Assembly (NCBI RefSeq): GCF_049671645.1
Contig: NZ_JBATVG010000015.1
Coordinates: 62,001-126,000, forward strand
DNA from: Castellaniella sp049671645
GTDB lineage: Bacteria; Pseudomonadota; Gammaproteobacteria; Burkholderiales; Burkholderiaceae_B
Length of the DNA stretch: 64,000 nucleotides
Reading direction: 5' to 3'
The translations under genes and the position numbers were made by a program. Shown here in pieces: positions 52,185 through 61,256 of the stretch. Numbering within the stretch: position 1 is the first letter of the stretch; each line of letters begins with the position of its first letter. Below the pieces are notes generated by a model that saw nothing but the letters and a program-made list of their open reading frames with translations, did no database searches and had not been told where the DNA came from.

Positions 52185-53228
52185 ATGTCTTTGCCTCTAC
52201 GACTGGCCATCAACGGTTATGGCCGCATCGGGCGCTGCGTCCTGCGGGCCTGGATGGAATCGGCCGACCCCCACGCGATCCAGGTCGTCGGCATCAACGA
52301 GCCGGCCGACCTCGAATCCATGGCCTACCTGACCCGCTTCGATTCCACGCATGGAGTATTTCCGGGCGAGGTGCGGGCGCTGGATGGCGGTTTGCGCGTG
52401 CAAGGGCGCGACATCCCGGTCTTTCATGCCCGGGAGCCTGCCGACGTCCCCTGGGATACCCTGGGCCTGGATCTGCTGCTGGAATGTTCCGGCACATACG
52501 GCACGCGCGAGCGCCTGCAGGGTTTCCTGGATGCGGGCTGTCCGCGCCTGCTGGTATCCAACCCGGGCCATAGCGCCGGCGACGTGGACGCCACCATCGT
52601 CCATGGCATCAATGACGCCGACCTGCGCGCCGACCAGCGGATCGTCTCGGCGGCATCCTGCACGACCAACGCCATTGTGCCGGTGCTGGACCTGCTGGAC
52701 CGTGACCTGGGGGTGCAAAGCGCCTTTTTGACCACATTGCATTCGGTCATGAACGACCAGCCGATGATCGACGGCTACCATCATTCCGATCTGCGGCGCA
52801 CCCGTTCGGCCATGCAATCCATCGTCCCGGTCACGACCGGCCTGGCCCAGGGCGTGGAGCGCCTCTTGCCGCAGCTGGCCGGCCGCATCCAGGCCAAGGC
52901 GGTCCGGGTGCCGATTCTGAATGTTTCGGCCATCGACCTGAGCGTCAATCTGGCGCAGGCGACGTCCGTGGATGCCTTGAATGCCTTGCTGACGCAAGCA
53001 GCCCGGGCCTGCCCCCATCTGCTGGCCTGCACCCGCCAGCCGCATGCCTCCATCGACTTCAACCACGACCCGCATTCCGCCATCCTGGACCTGGGGCAGA
53101 CACGCGTGAACAATGGGCATTTTGCCAATCTGCTGGTCTGGTTCGACAATGAATGGGGCTTTGCCAACCGGATGCTGGACATTGCCCGGGGCTGGGCGGA
53201 CCTCTTCAGACCCGTGCATCAGAATTGA
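52185..53228 (+). CDS. epd: Erythrose-4-phosphate dehydrogenase (GAPDH family)
   Basis: Epd oxidises erythrose-4-phosphate to 4-phosphoerythronate for pyridoxal phosphate synthesis. The 347-residue protein has GAPDH features NGYGRIGRCVLRAW and the catalytic Cys in AASCTTNAIVPV, and matches Epd rather than GapA over HSVMNDQPMIDGYHHSDLRR, SIDFNHDPHSAI and NEWGFANRMLD. A glyceraldehyde-3-phosphate role cannot be fully excluded. The ATG at 52185 is chosen over an upstream frame with poor site. Confidence 0.8.
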   Translation: MSLPLRLAINGYGRIGRCVLRAWMESADPHAIQVVGINEPADLESMAYLTRFDSTHGVFPGEVRALDGGLRVQGRDIPVFHAREPADVPWDTLGLDLLLECSGTYGTRERLQGFLDAGCPRLLVSNPGHSAGDVDATIVHGINDADLRADQRIVSAASCTTNAIVPVLDLLDRDLGVQSAFLTTLHSVMNDQPMIDGYHHSDLRRTRSAMQSIVPVTTGLAQGVERLLPQLAGRIQAKAVRVPILNVSAIDLSVNLAQATSVDALNALLTQAARACPHLLACTRQPHASIDFNHDPHSAILDLGQTRVNNGHFANLLVWFDNEWGFANRMLDIARGWADLFRPVHQN

Positions 53229-53341
53229 ACGACCGCCCCTGCAAGCAGGCCGCGACAATGTGGGCAGCAAGCAGGCGTCACCCGCGTAGCGTGGGGGCAT
53301 TTCCAGCTTTTTTCATCGAAACGATACAGGAGTTCGACATC

Positions 53342-54745
53342 ATGGCTGACAGCCGCACCGAAACCGATTCCATGGGGGCGATCGAAGTCCCCGCCGCGCA
53401 TTACTGGGGCGCCCAGACGCAGCGGTCCATTCAGAACTTCCCGATCGGAGTGGAGCGCTTCCGCTGGCAGGCCCCCATCATCCACGCACTGGGCGTGCTC
53501 AAAAAGGCAGCGGCCCAGGCCAACGCCGAGCTGGGCGAACTGCCGGCCGACATCGGCAATCTGGTCGTGCGAGCCGCCGATGAAGTCATCGAAGGCAAAC
53601 TGAATGCGGAATTCCCCCTGGTGGTCTTCCAGACCGGCTCGGGCACGCAGTCCAACATGAACGCCAACGAGGTCATCGCCAATCGCGCGATCGAACTGGC
53701 GGGCGGAGCCATCGGCAGCAAAGCCCCCGTGCATCCCAACGACCACGTCAATCGCGGCCAGTCGTCCAACGACACGTTCCCGACCGCCATGCACATCGCC
53801 GTGGCCACCGAGCTGGCCCGGCACTTCTTTCCGGCGGTCGGCAAGCTGCGCGCGACGCTCGATGCCAAGGCCAAGGCCTACCAGAACATCGTCAAGACCG
53901 GCCGCACCCACCTGCAGGATGCCACGCCCATCACGCTGGGGCAGGAAATCAGCGCCTGGGTGGCTCAGCTGGACTTCGGTCTGGATGCGGTGCAGGCAGC
54001 CTTGCCCGGCGTGTACGATCTGGCGATCGGCGGCACCGCCGTCGGCACCGGCCTCAATGCCCACCCGCGCTTTGGCGAGCTGGCCGCCGCCCGCATCGCC
54101 GATATCACGGGGCTGCCATTCCGCAGCGCCGACAATAAATTCTTCGCCCTGTCGGCCCACGACGCCCTGGTCAGCCTGTCGGCGGCGCTGCGCACGCTGG
54201 CCGGCGCTCTGATGAAGATCGCCAACGACGTGCGCTGGCTGGCCAGCGGCCCGCGCTGCGGCATCGGCGAGCTGGTCATTCCGGAAAACGAACCCGGATC
54301 GTCCATCATGCCGGGCAAAGTCAATCCGACCCAATGCGAGGCCATGACCATGGTCTGCGTCCAGGTCTACGGCAACGATGCCGCGGTGGCCTTCGCAGGT
54401 TCCCAGGGCAATTTCCAGTTGAACGTCTACAAACCCGTCATGGTGCACAACGTGCTGGAAAGCATCGGCCTGCTGGCCGATGCCTGCCTGTCTTTCGACG
54501 AGCACTGCGCGGCCGGCATCGAACCCAACGCCGAGCGCATCGAACAGAATCTGGAAAAGAACCTGATGCTGGTCACGGCCTTGAATCGCCACATCGGCTA
54601 CGACAAGGCGGCCGCCATCGCCAAAAAGGCCCACAAGGAACACAGCACCTTGCGCCAGGCGGCCTTGGCGCTGGGCTTCCTGACGGATGCGCAGTACGAT
54701 GAATGGATCGTCCCTCTGGATATGACCCATCCCAGCAAAGGCTGA
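53342..54745 (+). CDS. fumC: Class II fumarase
   Basis: FumC interconverts fumarate and malate without an iron-sulfur cluster. The 467-residue protein has TGSGTQSNMNANEVI, HPNDHVNRGQSSNDTFPTAM, GRTHLQDATPITLGQE and the signature GSSIMPGKVNPTQCE. The start ATG at 53342 is preceded by ACAGGAG; the longer in-frame frame from 53153 overlaps epd. Being oxygen- and iron-independent, it fits with the OxyR/Fur context of the region only loosely. Confidence 0.97.
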   Translation: MADSRTETDSMGAIEVPAAHYWGAQTQRSIQNFPIGVERFRWQAPIIHALGVLKKAAAQANAELGELPADIGNLVVRAADEVIEGKLNAEFPLVVFQTGSGTQSNMNANEVIANRAIELAGGAIGSKAPVHPNDHVNRGQSSNDTFPTAMHIAVATELARHFFPAVGKLRATLDAKAKAYQNIVKTGRTHLQDATPITLGQEISAWVAQLDFGLDAVQAALPGVYDLAIGGTAVGTGLNAHPRFGELAAARIADITGLPFRSADNKFFALSAHDALVSLSAALRTLAGALMKIANDVRWLASGPRCGIGELVIPENEPGSSIMPGKVNPTQCEAMTMVCVQVYGNDAAVAFAGSQGNFQLNVYKPVMVHNVLESIGLLADACLSFDEHCAAGIEPNAERIEQNLEKNLMLVTALNRHIGYDKAAAIAKKAHKEHSTLRQAALALGFLTDAQYDEWIVPLDMTHPSKG

Positions 54746-54748
54746 ACC

Positions 54749-55120
54749 ATGACCATCCCTGTGCAGATCAAACGCGCCTACGAATCGCCGGCCGAGAGCG
54801 ACGGCCTGCGTGTGCTGGTGGATCGTTTGTGGCCCAGGGGTTTGTCCAAAGCGTCGTTTCAGCACGATTTGTGGTGCAAGGACCTGGCCCCCAGCACGGA
54901 TCTGCGCACTTGGTTCGGGCACAAGCCCGAACGCTGGGAACAGTTCCGCCGCGATTACACGGCGGAACTGCAGGCCGATGCCGCCGGGCGCTTGATGGAT
55001 GACATCCTGTCGGCGGCCCAGGGGCGGACCGTCACGTTGCTGTACGGCGCCCGGGATACCGAACATAATCAGGCGGTCGTGCTGGCCCGGGTGCTGGCGG
55101 ATCACGCCCGGCGCCATTAG
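54749..55120 (+). CDS. DUF488 (YeaO-like) protein
   Basis: The 123-residue protein belongs to DUF488. It has the family pattern VDRLWPRGLSKASFQHDLWC, LRTWFGHKPERWEQFRRDY and the TLLYGARDTEHNQAVVL end. No function is established. It follows fumC by 3 bases, so the two are probably cotranscribed. Confidence 0.88.
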   Translation: MTIPVQIKRAYESPAESDGLRVLVDRLWPRGLSKASFQHDLWCKDLAPSTDLRTWFGHKPERWEQFRRDYTAELQADAAGRLMDDILSAAQGRTVTLLYGARDTEHNQAVVLARVLADHARRH

Positions 55121-55202
55121 GGCAAGGGCTCGCGCCGCTGCGGCGCGGCCGCCTCTCATCATCGACTGCCGCGCGGGCGAAGCGGGCAGGGCAGGAGAAC
55201 AC

Positions 55203-55532
55203 ATGCTGCTGGTTTATTTCGGGGCGCAATCGGCCTGGGCGCTGGGCTTGCTGGGCCTGGTGCTGCTGCTGGCCGCGCTCATCGCCATCCAGGCCCATCG
55301 CAGCCGGGCGCAGGGCGGCAATGAAGAACTGCCCGGCATGCTGGGCGAAGTCACCGAGTCGTCCGACGCCCGAGGGAAGTCCTGGGCGCTGGTGCGGGGT
55401 GAAATCTGGCAAGTCCAGTGCGACGTCCCGTTGCACCCGGGGCAGACCGTGCGTGTCGTGCGGGTCCGGGGCCTGACGCTGCAGGTGGAATTGGTGGCGG
55501 ACCGCGACGTTTCCTTAGGAGAATCCACATGA
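55203..55532 (+). CDS. Short NfeD-like membrane protein
   Basis: The 109-residue protein has one long hydrophobic segment near the N-terminus (about residues 10-30) and a small beta-rich C-terminal domain that resembles the NfeD OB-fold (MLGEVTESSDARGKSWALVR, GQTVRVVRVRGLTLQVE). It overlaps the slipin gene by 4 bases. NfeD proteins are often partnered with SPFH proteins in membrane quality control. The upstream in-frame extension over the DUF488 gene is rejected. Confidence 0.75.
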   Translation: MLLVYFGAQSAWALGLLGLVLLLAALIAIQAHRSRAQGGNEELPGMLGEVTESSDARGKSWALVRGEIWQVQCDVPLHPGQTVRVVRVRGLTLQVELVADRDVSLGEST

Positions 55533-56389
55533 TGTTTCTGGATCTGGGCTCGGGCGTCAGCCTGCTCGTACTGATTTTTTTGCTGCTGATGCTGTTCAAG
55601 CTCTTTCATATTCTGCGCGAATACGAACGGGCCGTCATCTTCACGCTGGGCCGCTTCACAGGGGCGAAAGGTCCGGGCCTGATCATCGTCATTCCGTTCC
55701 TGCAGCAGATCGTGCGGGTGGACATGCGCGTGATCACGTTGGACATCCCGCCCCAGGATGTGATTTCCCGCGACAACGTCTCGGTGCAGGTCAATGCCGT
55801 AGTGTATTTCCGGGTGGTGGACCCCGGCAAGGCGATCATTCAGGTCGAACATTTCCTGGAGGCCACTAGCCAGCTGGCGCAGACTACGCTGCGGGCGGTG
55901 CTGGGCAAGCATGAACTCGACGAGATGCTGACCGAACGCGAAAAACTGAACCTGGACGTGCAGACGATCCTGGATGCCCAGACCGACGGCTGGGGCATCA
56001 AAGTCACCAACGTCGAGATCAAGCACATCGATCTGAACGAAACCATGGTGCGGGCCATGGCGCGTCAAGCCGAGGCCGAGCGCGACCGGCGCGCCAAGGT
56101 CATTCACGCGGAAGGCGAACGCCAAGCCGCGCAAGCGCTGGCTGAAGCCGCCCGCACACTGGCCCAGGAACCTTCTTCCATGCAGCTGCGATATCTGGAA
56201 ACCCTGACCCAGGTGGCCGGGGACAAGTCATCCACGTTGGTGTTCCCGGTTCCGATCGACCTGCTGGCAGGGTTCATGGGGCAGCCGCGTCCGCTTCCGC
56301 CAGCAGCTGGCCAATCACAGCGCCCACCCGCAGATCATCCAGTTGACCAAAGTGGTGCAGGCGGATCCGGCCCTGTTCATCCAGAATGA
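55529..56389 (+). CDS. SPFH/stomatin-like (slipin) protein
   Basis: The 286-residue protein has an N-terminal membrane segment (about residues 7-27), then the SPFH domain EYERAVIFTLGRFTGAKGPG, PFLQQIVRVDMRVITLDIPP and the coiled-coil REAEAERDRRAKVIHAEGER-like stretch (QAEAERDRRAKVIHAEGE). Slipins usually end soon after the FPVPIDLL segment; here about 34 further residues rich in Pro and Gly lie antisense to the next gene's 3' end. The tail may be accidental. The start codon pair ATGATG follows AGGAG. Confidence 0.9.
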   Translation: MMFLDLGSGVSLLVLIFLLLMLFKLFHILREYERAVIFTLGRFTGAKGPGLIIVIPFLQQIVRVDMRVITLDIPPQDVISRDNVSVQVNAVVYFRVVDPGKAIIQVEHFLEATSQLAQTTLRAVLGKHELDEMLTEREKLNLDVQTILDAQTDGWGIKVTNVEIKHIDLNETMVRAMARQAEAERDRRAKVIHAEGERQAAQALAEAARTLAQEPSSMQLRYLETLTQVAGDKSSTLVFPVPIDLLAGFMGQPRPLPPAAGQSQRPPADHPVDQSGAGGSGPVHPE

Positions 56390-56762
56390 ACAGGGTGGGG
56401 GTGCCCTGCATGTGCCAGGCTTGCATGGTCATCGGAATGGGGTTGCCGCGAGGGTCCGGGCGGTCGATTCCCACGGGAAAATGAATGCGGTATTCATGCA
56501 GAAAGGCGCGCAGGGCGATTTCGCCCATGGCGGCGTGATGCTCGAAGACCGTGTGCAGCCCGACGACCTGCACCCGGCCCGGGGGGAATGCCTGGTGGAT
56601 GGCTTTCGCCTGGGGGATGCCGTGCGACACGCAGCCCGGGCACAGCATCTGGAAAGCATGCACGACGACGACAGACCCCCGCAGTTCCTCCAGGGACAGG
56701 GGATTGTCGGTGTTCAGCCAGCTGGCCACATCCCACTCGGGGGCCGTATCGCCCGTGATCAT
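56274..56762 (-). CDS. Redoxin (AhpC/TSA-like) family protein
   Basis: The 162-residue protein has a thioredoxin fold of the TlpA/AhpC type, with a CPGC redox site at Cys41 and Cys44 (FQMLCPGCVSHG) and a cis-Pro segment GTPTLFILDEQGRI. No signal peptide is seen, so it should be cytosolic. The start at 56762 follows GGAAGGAA; a longer frame is unlikely. Its 3' end overlaps that of the slipin gene by 116 bases. Confidence 0.85.
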   Translation of the reverse strand: MITGDTAPEWDVASWLNTDNPLSLEELRGSVVVVHAFQMLCPGCVSHGIPQAKAIHQAFPPGRVQVVGLHTVFEHHAAMGEIALRAFLHEYRIHFPVGIDRPDPRGNPIPMTMQAWHMQGTPTLFILDEQGRIRLHHFGQLDDLRVGAVIGQLLAEADAAAP

Positions 56763-56980
56763 CGCCGTTTCCTTCCGTTCTCCAGCCTTCATGATAGGCC
56801 TGCCCGCCGGGACAAGGGAAGACCTACAATGTGTGGCGATATTCCCGCGTTCCACCCAAAGCCATGATGTAATGAAGCCCCGCCCCGGAAGAGGCCCGGC
56901 CGTCGCTGCGCGGCTGGCCGGCGCCGGCAGTCCGGCGTGGATATTCGAATCTCTTTTTCGCATACTGGAGACACCGACTC

Positions 56981-57313
56981 ATGAAACTGTCCGCACTGAT
57001 GCTGTGCATTCCTTTGCTGGCCCTGGGCCAGGCCGCCCAGGCTGCTCCCGACTTCGCTCAGGTCAAAGACATTCTCACGAAGAACGCCTGTCTGGCATGC
57101 CATGCCGTCGACAAAAAAGTCATCGGGCCGGGCTACGATGAAGTGGCCGCCAGGCACAAGGGCCAGGCGGACGCCGCCGCCATCCTGACCAAGCACATCA
57201 AGGAAGGCAGCACCGGCAACTACGGTCCGATCCCGATGCCGCCGAACGCCGGCATTTCCGACGCGGACATCCGGACCGTGGTCGAATGGCTGGTCGCCGG
57301 CGCACCTCACTGA
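56981..57313 (+). CDS. Small periplasmic cytochrome c (c551/c552 type)
   Basis: The 110-residue protein has a signal peptide of about 21 residues (GQAAQA), a haem site CLACH (Cys37, Cys40, His41) and a C-terminal axial Met in IPMPPNAGISDADI. It is the size and pattern of cytochrome c8/c551, an electron carrier to terminal oxidases or nitrite reductase. It precedes nadB by 19 bases but is not functionally tied to it. Confidence 0.93.
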   Translation: MKLSALMLCIPLLALGQAAQAAPDFAQVKDILTKNACLACHAVDKKVIGPGYDEVAARHKGQADAAAILTKHIKEGSTGNYGPIPMPPNAGISDADIRTVVEWLVAGAPH

Positions 57314-57332
57314 TCAGCACTGGAGCACATGG

Positions 57333-58970
57333 GTGAACCCACACTACGATGTACTGATCATCGGCAGCGGCCTGGCCGGCCTGACCGTCGCACTGCATCT
57401 GGCCGCCGATAAAAAGGTCGCCGTCCTGTCGAAGAAGGCCTTGCTGGATGGCGCCAGCAATTGGGCGCAGGGCGGAATCGCCGCCGTGCTGGATTCCCAG
57501 GACAGCCATGACAAGCACATGGCCGACACCCAGGTGGCCGGAGCCGGCCTGTGCGACGCGCAGGCGACGCGGCACATTGTCGAACAAGGGCCATCCGCGA
57601 TCGATTGGCTCATCAAACTGGGCGTGCCGTTCACCCCCGACCAGGGCGCCGAACTGGGCTTTCACCTGACCCGAGAGGGCGGCCACAGCCAGCGGCGCAT
57701 CATCCATGCCGCCGACGAGACCGGCCACCTGGTGCAACTGACGCTGGAGCAGCAGGTGCGGGCGCACCGCAACATCACGCTGCTGGAATACCACTCCGGG
57801 GTGGAACTCATCACCAGCCGCATCCTCGAACCCCATGCGCCGGCCCTGCCGGATGCGCCCGCCCGCTGCCTGGGCGCCTACGTCTACGACGAGCGCAGCG
57901 ACCAGGTGCGCACGATCCTGGCCGGGCAGGTGGTGCTGGCCACGGGGGGCGCGGGCAAGGTCTATCTGCACACCAGCAACCCCGATACTTCGACGGGCGA
58001 CGGCATCGCCATGGCCTGGCGCGCGGGTTGCCGGGTGGCCAATATGGAATTCATGCAGTTCCATCCCACATGCATGTATCACCCCCAGGCCAAGTCCTTC
58101 CTGATTTCCGAGGCCGTGCGCGGCGAGGGCGGGGTATTGCGCCTGCCGTCCAGCGCCGGCGCCCAGGCCGGCGAACGCTTCATGCAGTGGCACGACGAGC
58201 GCCTGGAACTGGCTCCGCGCGACGTGGTCGCCCGCGCCATCGATTTTGAAATCAAGAAGCGCGGGCTGACCCATGTGGAACTGGACATCAGTCACCGGCC
58301 GCCTGAATTCATCCGCGAGCACTTCCCCACGATTCATGCCCGCTGCCTGGAGTTCGGCATCGACATGACGCGCGAACCGATCCCGGTCGTGCCGGCCATG
58401 CACTTCACCTGTGGCGGCGTGGTGATCGACCTGAACGGCCGCACCGACATCCCGGGCCTGTACGCCGTCGGCGAAACCGCCTATACCGGTCTGCACGGCG
58501 CCAACCGCCTGGCCAGCAATTCCCTGCTGGAATGTCTCGTGATCGGCCGGAATGCGGCGCACGATATCGATGATCAACCCCTTGCGCCCGACGCCATGAC
58601 CGAGCAGGTGCCCGACTGGGACGACAGCCGGGCCCGCGACGGGTCGGAAGCCGTCCTGGTCACGCACGCCTGGGACGAAGTCCGACGCCTCATGTCCAAT
58701 TACGTGGGGATCGTGCGCACGCAAAAGCGCCTGAATCGCGCCCGCCAGCGCATCAGCCTGCTGGAGCAGGAAATCGAGGCGTACTACCAGGAATACCGCG
58801 TCACCAGCGATCTTCTGGAATGCCGCAACCTGATCCAGGTTGCCGCCCTCGTCGTGAGGGCCGCCTTGTCGCGCAAGGAAAGCCGGGGGCTGCACTATTG
58901 CCAGGATTTCCCCTGGACGCTGCCGCGCGCGCTGCCTACCGTCATGACGCCGGAAGAAGGGTTCCGATGA
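57333..58970 (+). CDS. nadB: L-aspartate oxidase
   Basis: NadB is an FAD enzyme that makes iminoaspartate from aspartate, the first step of NAD synthesis. The 545-residue protein has the FAD-binding DVLIIGSGLAGLTVALHLAA, GASNWAQGGIAAVLDSQD, FMQFHPTCMY, HFTCGGVVIDLNGRTDIPGL and RLASNSLLECLV. The start is GTG at 57333, behind GGAGC; no in-frame ATG is near. It is convergent with nadC. Confidence 0.96.
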   Translation: MNPHYDVLIIGSGLAGLTVALHLAADKKVAVLSKKALLDGASNWAQGGIAAVLDSQDSHDKHMADTQVAGAGLCDAQATRHIVEQGPSAIDWLIKLGVPFTPDQGAELGFHLTREGGHSQRRIIHAADETGHLVQLTLEQQVRAHRNITLLEYHSGVELITSRILEPHAPALPDAPARCLGAYVYDERSDQVRTILAGQVVLATGGAGKVYLHTSNPDTSTGDGIAMAWRAGCRVANMEFMQFHPTCMYHPQAKSFLISEAVRGEGGVLRLPSSAGAQAGERFMQWHDERLELAPRDVVARAIDFEIKKRGLTHVELDISHRPPEFIREHFPTIHARCLEFGIDMTREPIPVVPAMHFTCGGVVIDLNGRTDIPGLYAVGETAYTGLHGANRLASNSLLECLVIGRNAAHDIDDQPLAPDAMTEQVPDWDDSRARDGSEAVLVTHAWDEVRRLMSNYVGIVRTQKRLNRARQRISLLEQEIEAYYQEYRVTSDLLECRNLIQVAALVVRAALSRKESRGLHYCQDFPWTLPRALPTVMTPEEGFR

Positions 58971-59004
58971 AAACGGCCAGGCCCGCTGGGATGAGCGGGC
59001 CTGG
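58971..59004 (-). terminator. Terminator for the nadA-nadC operon
   Basis: CCAGGCCCGCT (58977-58987) and AGCGGGCCTGG (58994-59004) form an 11-base perfect stem. On the minus strand CCGTTTTC follows, so it probably ends nadAC transcription and lies at the border with convergent nadB. Confidence 0.75.
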
Positions 59005-59057
59005 ATGCATGGGCGGCAAGAGTCGCGGCGCGTCCGCTGTCCGGAGACAGCGTCGCC

Positions 59058-59936
59058 TTAGACGATTCGCATCGAATAATCCACGGCCTGGATGTCCTTG
59101 GTCAGGCTGCCGACGGAAATCCGATCCACTCCGGTCAGGGCGATGGCCCGCACGGAGTCGTGCGTGATGCCGCCGGAAGCTTCCAGCAAGGCCCGCCCCC
59201 CGGTCAAGGCGACCGCGGCGCGCAGATCGTCCAGGGTGAAATTATCCAGCAGGACCGAAGCGGCTCCGGCGTCCAGGGCCTGACGCAGCTCATCCAGGTT
59301 TTCGACTTCGATCTGCACCGGCACGTCGTAGGGCAGGGCTTGCGCCGCCTTCAGCGCGGGCTGGATGCCGCCGGCCGCGGCAATGTGGTTTTCCTTGATG
59401 AGGACACCGTCGTACAGCGCCAGCCTCTGATTCTGGCCGCCTCCCACCCGGACCGCGTACTTCTGCCCCAGGCGCAGGCCGGGCAGGGTCTTGCGGGTAT
59501 CCAGGATGGCGGCGCGGGTGCCGCTGGTCAGGTCCGCATAGCGGCGGGTGGCCGTCGCCACGCCGGAAAAAAGCTGCAGGAAATTCAAGGCCGTGCGCTC
59601 CGCCGTCAGCAGCGCGCGCGCGGGGCCGTGCAGCCGGCAGACGACGGAGCCCGGTTCCATCCAGTCGCCTTCCGCATACGCCCAATCCAGCAGGATCCGG
59701 TCGTCGACCCGATGCATGACGGCTTCGAACCAGGGGGCGCCGCACAACACGGCGGATTGGCGCACGATGACGCGGGCGGCCTCGACCTGCTGGTCGGGGA
59801 TGAGCAGGCCCGTGACGTCGCCTGTGCCGATGTCTTCGGCCAGGGCCTGATCGATGTGAGCGTCGAACGCGGCCTGCAGGGCGGGGGAGAACGGCGCATG
59901 GGGATTGCGCAGGGTCGAGGGCGGGCGGCTGCTCAT
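59058..59936 (-). CDS. nadC: Quinolinate phosphoribosyltransferase
   Basis: NadC converts quinolinate and PRPP to nicotinate mononucleotide. The 292-residue protein has LAEDIGTGDVTGLLIPDQ, ERTALNFLQLFSGVAT, DTRKTLPGLRLGQKYAVRVG, VLIKENHI and EASGGITHDSVRAIALTGVD. Its start at 59936 overlaps the nadA stop; a longer frame that runs through nadA is rejected. Confidence 0.97.
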   Translation of the reverse strand: MSSRPPSTLRNPHAPFSPALQAAFDAHIDQALAEDIGTGDVTGLLIPDQQVEAARVIVRQSAVLCGAPWFEAVMHRVDDRILLDWAYAEGDWMEPGSVVCRLHGPARALLTAERTALNFLQLFSGVATATRRYADLTSGTRAAILDTRKTLPGLRLGQKYAVRVGGGQNQRLALYDGVLIKENHIAAAGGIQPALKAAQALPYDVPVQIEVENLDELRQALDAGAASVLLDNFTLDDLRAAVALTGGRALLEASGGITHDSVRAIALTGVDRISVGSLTKDIQAVDYSMRIV

Positions 59937-61069
59937 GCGGGGCCGACCTTGGCGAACAGCGCCTGTTCCCCGGCCAGATCGGGGCCGGGGCGCACCTGGC
60001 GGCGGCGCTCGGCGGCGAAATCGAGCATCCGGTCGATGCAGACCTTGGCCCGAAGGCCCAGGGCGGCATCCAGATGGACTTCGTTGTGGCTGAATTCCAG
60101 CGCGTCGGCAATGCCTTTCAGGGAATTCATGGCCATCCAGGGACAGTGGGCGCAGCTTTTGCAGGTCGCTGATTCGCCCGCGGTGGGCGCGGCGATGAAG
60201 GTTTTTCCGGGGGCGGCCAGCCGCATTTTGTGCAACAACCCCTGGTCGGTGGCGACGATGAAGGTCGTGGCGGGAAATTCCGTGACGGCGGCCAGCAGGC
60301 GCGAGGTGGAGCCGACGACGTCGGCCAGGGCGACCACCGGCGCAGGCGATTCCGGATGCGCCAGGATCAGGGCGCCGGGATGCTCCTTGCGCATGAGATC
60401 CAGCTCGATGCCCTTGAATTCGTCGTGCACGGTGCACGAGCCCTGCCACAGCACCATGTCTGCGCCGGTCTGGCGCTGGATGTACGACCCCAGGTGGCGG
60501 TCCGGCGCCCAAAGGATCTTTTTCCCCTGGCGGTGCAGTTCGGCGACGATGTCCAGGCCGATCGAGGAAGTCACCATCCAGTCGGCCTGAGCCTTGACCG
60601 CCGCGCTGGTGTTTGCATACACGACGACGGTGCGATCGGGATGCCGCGCCCGGAACTGGGCGAAGGCGATCGGGTCGCAGCCCAGGTCCAGCGAACAGGT
60701 GGCGTCCAGATCCGGCATCAGAATGCGTTTTTCAGGGCTGAGGATCTTGGCGGTTTCGCCCATGAAGCGCACCCCCGACACCACCAGGGTCCGAGCGGCA
60801 TGATCGCGCCCGAAGCGGGCCATTTCAAGGGAGTCCGATACGCAGCCGCCGGTTTCCTCGGCCAGATCCTGGATGTCGGCATCCACGTAGTAGTGCGCCA
60901 CCAGCACGGCGTTGCGCGACGCCAGCAGGGCGCGGATGCGGGCTTTCTGGAATTCGCGTTCTTCGGTGGAAACGGGCGGGTTGACCCGGGCCCAGGCTTG
61001 CGCCGGGCTGAGGGTTCCCCCGACCATGTCCGGCTGATCGAATTCAACGATTCGTGTACCTGAAGACAT
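59933..61069 (-). CDS. nadA: Quinolinate synthase
   Basis: NadA condenses iminoaspartate with dihydroxyacetone phosphate to quinolinate using a 4Fe-4S cluster. The 378-residue protein has AHYYVDADIQDLAEETGGCV, FMGETAKIL, CSLDLGCDPIAFAQF, VYANTSAAVKAQADWMVTSS and CKSCAHCPWMAMN with cluster cysteines. nadB, nadA and nadC are all here, so the whole pathway to nicotinate mononucleotide is in this 4-kb stretch. Confidence 0.97.
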   Translation of the reverse strand: MSSGTRIVEFDQPDMVGGTLSPAQAWARVNPPVSTEEREFQKARIRALLASRNAVLVAHYYVDADIQDLAEETGGCVSDSLEMARFGRDHAARTLVVSGVRFMGETAKILSPEKRILMPDLDATCSLDLGCDPIAFAQFRARHPDRTVVVYANTSAAVKAQADWMVTSSIGLDIVAELHRQGKKILWAPDRHLGSYIQRQTGADMVLWQGSCTVHDEFKGIELDLMRKEHPGALILAHPESPAPVVALADVVGSTSRLLAAVTEFPATTFIVATDQGLLHKMRLAAPGKTFIAAPTAGESATCKSCAHCPWMAMNSLKGIADALEFSHNEVHLDAALGLRAKVCIDRMLDFAAERRRQVRPGPDLAGEQALFAKVGPA

Positions 61070-61256
61070 GATGAATGAGAGCTTGAAAAGACGGGGTAAA
61101 GCTAGGAATCATACGACAAAGCGATGGTACATGCCGGTAATGTCCTTATGACTCGCACCGGCCCCGCACGCCATATCCTCTTGCGCATATCAAGGATTAG
61201 GGATTTCCCCAGGGGAGTGTCTATACTGGTGATAGTCAACCGAATGCGGGTTCGCC

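Noticed and set aside
53219..55204. 661-codon minus-strand frame over fumC and the DUF488 gene
   Set aside because: Antisense to a complete class II fumarase; no motif seen in the translation.
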